A DNA stretch of 7,344 nucleotides from positions 1 to 7,344 of the forward strand of contig CAKZQX010000416.1 of the NCBI GenBank assembly GCA_937141995.1. Reading direction: 5' to 3'. The notes beneath the pieces are model-generated. The model saw only the letters and a program-made list of their open reading frames with translations, did no database searches and was not told where the DNA came from. Made by a program: the position numbers and the translations under genes. The stretch is from an uncultured Chloroflexaceae bacterium. GTDB lineage: Bacteria; Chloroflexota; Chloroflexia; Chloroflexales; Chloroflexaceae. Positions 6,869 through 7,344 of the stretch are shown one piece after another. Every line of letters begins with the position of its first letter. Within the stretch, counting starts at the first letter, position 1.

Positions 6869-7007
6869 GGTATCAGACGGGGTCCGGTACATTTGTAGGC
6901 ATGGCTGTGTTGAACGAAACATGGAAGAAAAAAAGATTAGGTTGGGGAAGCTTCCCGGTGGTTGATGGGCCGGGTGGCAGCGGACGTTTATCTCGCCTGA
7001 GCCGATC

Positions 7008-7048
7008 AACAAAACGGGTGGGGTTGGTCTGAGTGACCAACTCCACCC
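7008..7048 (-). terminator. Rho-independent-type terminator after the repeat protein
   Basis: A 14-bp inverted repeat (arms 7016-7029 and 7035-7048, 5-nt loop) starts 15 nt after the TGA at 7064. On the minus strand it is followed by GTTTTGTTG. In minus-strand RNA one pair is an A-C mismatch; the other thirteen match. The GC-rich stem, short loop and U-rich tail are the standard pattern, and they suggest that the mutase gene is transcribed separately from the repeat protein. Confidence 0.75.
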
Positions 7049-7063
7049 AGCGCTCCTCAAACG

Positions 7064-7344
7064 TCAACTGTCATCATCGTCATCATCGTCGTCGTCATCG
7101 TCGTCGGACGGCGTCGGTGAAGCGGTCGGCGTAGCTTCCGAAGTTGCGGTGGCCGTTACCTCTGGCGTTGCGGTGGCCGTTACCTCCAGCGTTGCCGTGG
7201 CCGTTACCTCCGGCGTGGCGGTGGCCGTTACTTCCGGCGTCGCCGTGGCCGTTACTTCTGGCGTTGCGGTGGCCGTTACTTCCGGCGTCGCCGTGGCCGT
7301 TACCTCCGGCGTGGCGGTGGCCGTTACTTCCGGCGTCGCCGTGG
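7064..7344 (-). CDS. C-terminal part of a Thr/Pro/Val-repeat protein with poly-Asp tail
   Basis: Only the last 92 residues and the TGA stop (7064-7066) are in the window; the N-terminus lies to the right. The visible part is about eight copies of the octapeptide TATPEVTA, then SEATPTASPTPS, then twelve Asp and a final Ser. One repeat has Pro changed to Leu. All other differences between copies are synonymous, which supports real coding and selection on the peptide. Such Thr/Pro-rich, low-complexity regions are usually extended, often glycosylated stalks or linkers in secreted or surface proteins, and acidic tails can bind cations. Both roles are inference, because no signal peptide or folded domain is visible. 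The upstream part of the gene could carry any function. A terminator follows directly. Confidence 0.85.
   Translation of the reverse strand, partial: TATPEVTATATPEVTATATPEVTATATPEVTATATPEVTATATPEVTATATLEVTATATPEVTATATSEATPTASPTPSDDDDDDDDDDDDS
7070..7105 (-). repeat. Trinucleotide GAY microsatellite encoding Asp12
   Basis: Twelve consecutive GAC/GAT codons just before the stop. The GAC/GAT mixture interrupts a pure trinucleotide run, which would slow slippage while keeping the acidic tail. Confidence 0.9.
7143..7344. repeat. 24-bp in-frame tandem repeat, about 8.3 copies to the window edge
   Basis: Full units begin at 7151, 7175, 7199, 7223, 7247, 7271, 7295 and 7319, with exact 24-bp spacing. 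Units 7223, 7271 and 7319 are identical to one another, and 7199 is identical to 7295, so the 48-bp block 7199-7246 equals 7295-7342. This shows expansion in multi-unit steps. The array continues past the window. The repeat is coding, not spacer-separated, so it is not CRISPR. Confidence 0.95.

Larger units (their letters stand above)
6721..7063. other. 343-bp intergenic region between the repeat protein and the mutase
   Basis: No gene is supported here. From the upstream side it holds the terminator described separately, a 12-bp perfect palindrome GGGAAGCTTCCC (6945-6956) with a T7 run (minus strand) beginning about 10 nt beyond it, and an AT-rich patch (about 6821-6845) that contains a candidate promoter for the mutase. 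Short frames on both strands overlap the terminator or the mutase start and lack convincing starts. Confidence 0.6.

Noticed and set aside
6945..6956. Perfect 12-bp palindrome with a nearby T7 run as a second terminator
   Set aside because: The palindrome leaves only a 4-bp stem if a loop is allowed, and on the minus strand the T-run starts about 10 nt after it, too far for a standard terminator.
6901..7032. 43-codon plus-strand frame in the gap
   Set aside because: It has no good ribosome binding site, ends inside the terminator stem and resembles nothing known to me.
6656..7060. 134-codon minus-strand frame between the repeat protein and the mutase
   Set aside because: It runs through the terminator hairpin and into the mutase start in another frame, and has no family features.
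6873..7067. 64-codon minus-strand frame with a TTG start overlapping the repeat-protein stop
   Set aside because: The first residues look somewhat protein-like, but the start is TTG without a Shine-Dalgarno sequence and the frame includes the whole terminator stem. A relic or coincidence is more likely.
7143..7344. CRISPR-like array
   Set aside because: The 24-bp units are contiguous with no spacers and are translated in frame.
1..7344. tRNA, rRNA or mobile-element sequence
   Set aside because: No cloverleaf, rRNA-like stretch, transposase motif or terminal inverted repeat was recognised by eye on either strand.

Overview
The window reads as chromosomal DNA from a moderately GC-rich bacterium. 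All five recognisable protein families, and a sixth gene cut by the right edge, are on the minus strand, so transcription runs from position 7344 towards 1. The gene set is a membrane-anchored YvcK/CofD-like protein, an 'alternative GlmU' sugar nucleotidyltransferase, a CHAT-domain protein, two phosphohexomutase-family proteins, and a surface-type protein with Thr/Pro repeats and a poly-Asp tail. This combination suggests a member of the Chloroflexota, perhaps Chloroflexales. That is an inference from gene flavour, not a database match.

Layout in transcription order. (a) 7344-7064: the C-terminal end of a repeat protein, built from 24-bp repeats and ending in twelve aspartates and a serine. 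A strong hairpin with a T-rich tail (7048-7008) follows it and probably terminates transcription. (b) 7063-6721: a 343-bp non-coding gap with an AT-rich patch and one candidate promoter. (c) 6720-5290: an intact phosphomannomutase/phosphoglucomutase with all four signature loops. (d) 5289-5094: a 196-bp gap with three small hairpins. (e) 5093-3915: a second phosphohexomutase-fold protein that has lost the catalytic serine, two of the three metal-binding aspartates and the whole C-terminal domain, so it looks like a pseudoenzyme. (f) 3914-3752: a 163-bp gap with a hairpin and a 10-bp direct repeat. (g) 3751-2498: a two-TM YvcK/CofD-like protein. (h) 2424-1048: a GlmU-like protein with a left-handed beta-helix C-terminal half. 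(i) 1026 to beyond position 1: a CHAT-domain (caspase-like) protein that has neither catalytic residue. Genes g-h-i are separated by only 73 and 21 bp and probably form one operon.

How they may work together. Phosphohexomutase, sugar nucleotidyltransferase/acyltransferase and YvcK are all tied to activated sugars for the cell envelope. YvcK (GlmR) of Firmicutes and its actinobacterial relative bind UDP-GlcNAc and control precursor flux. The window therefore looks like a sugar-nucleotide module with a possible regulatory layer. Three of its proteins (the mutase-like protein, the CHAT protein and the YvcK-like protein) have recognisable folds but altered or missing active-site motifs. That pattern is the most interesting signal here. 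No RNA genes, CRISPR arrays, insertion sequences or plus-strand genes could be supported.
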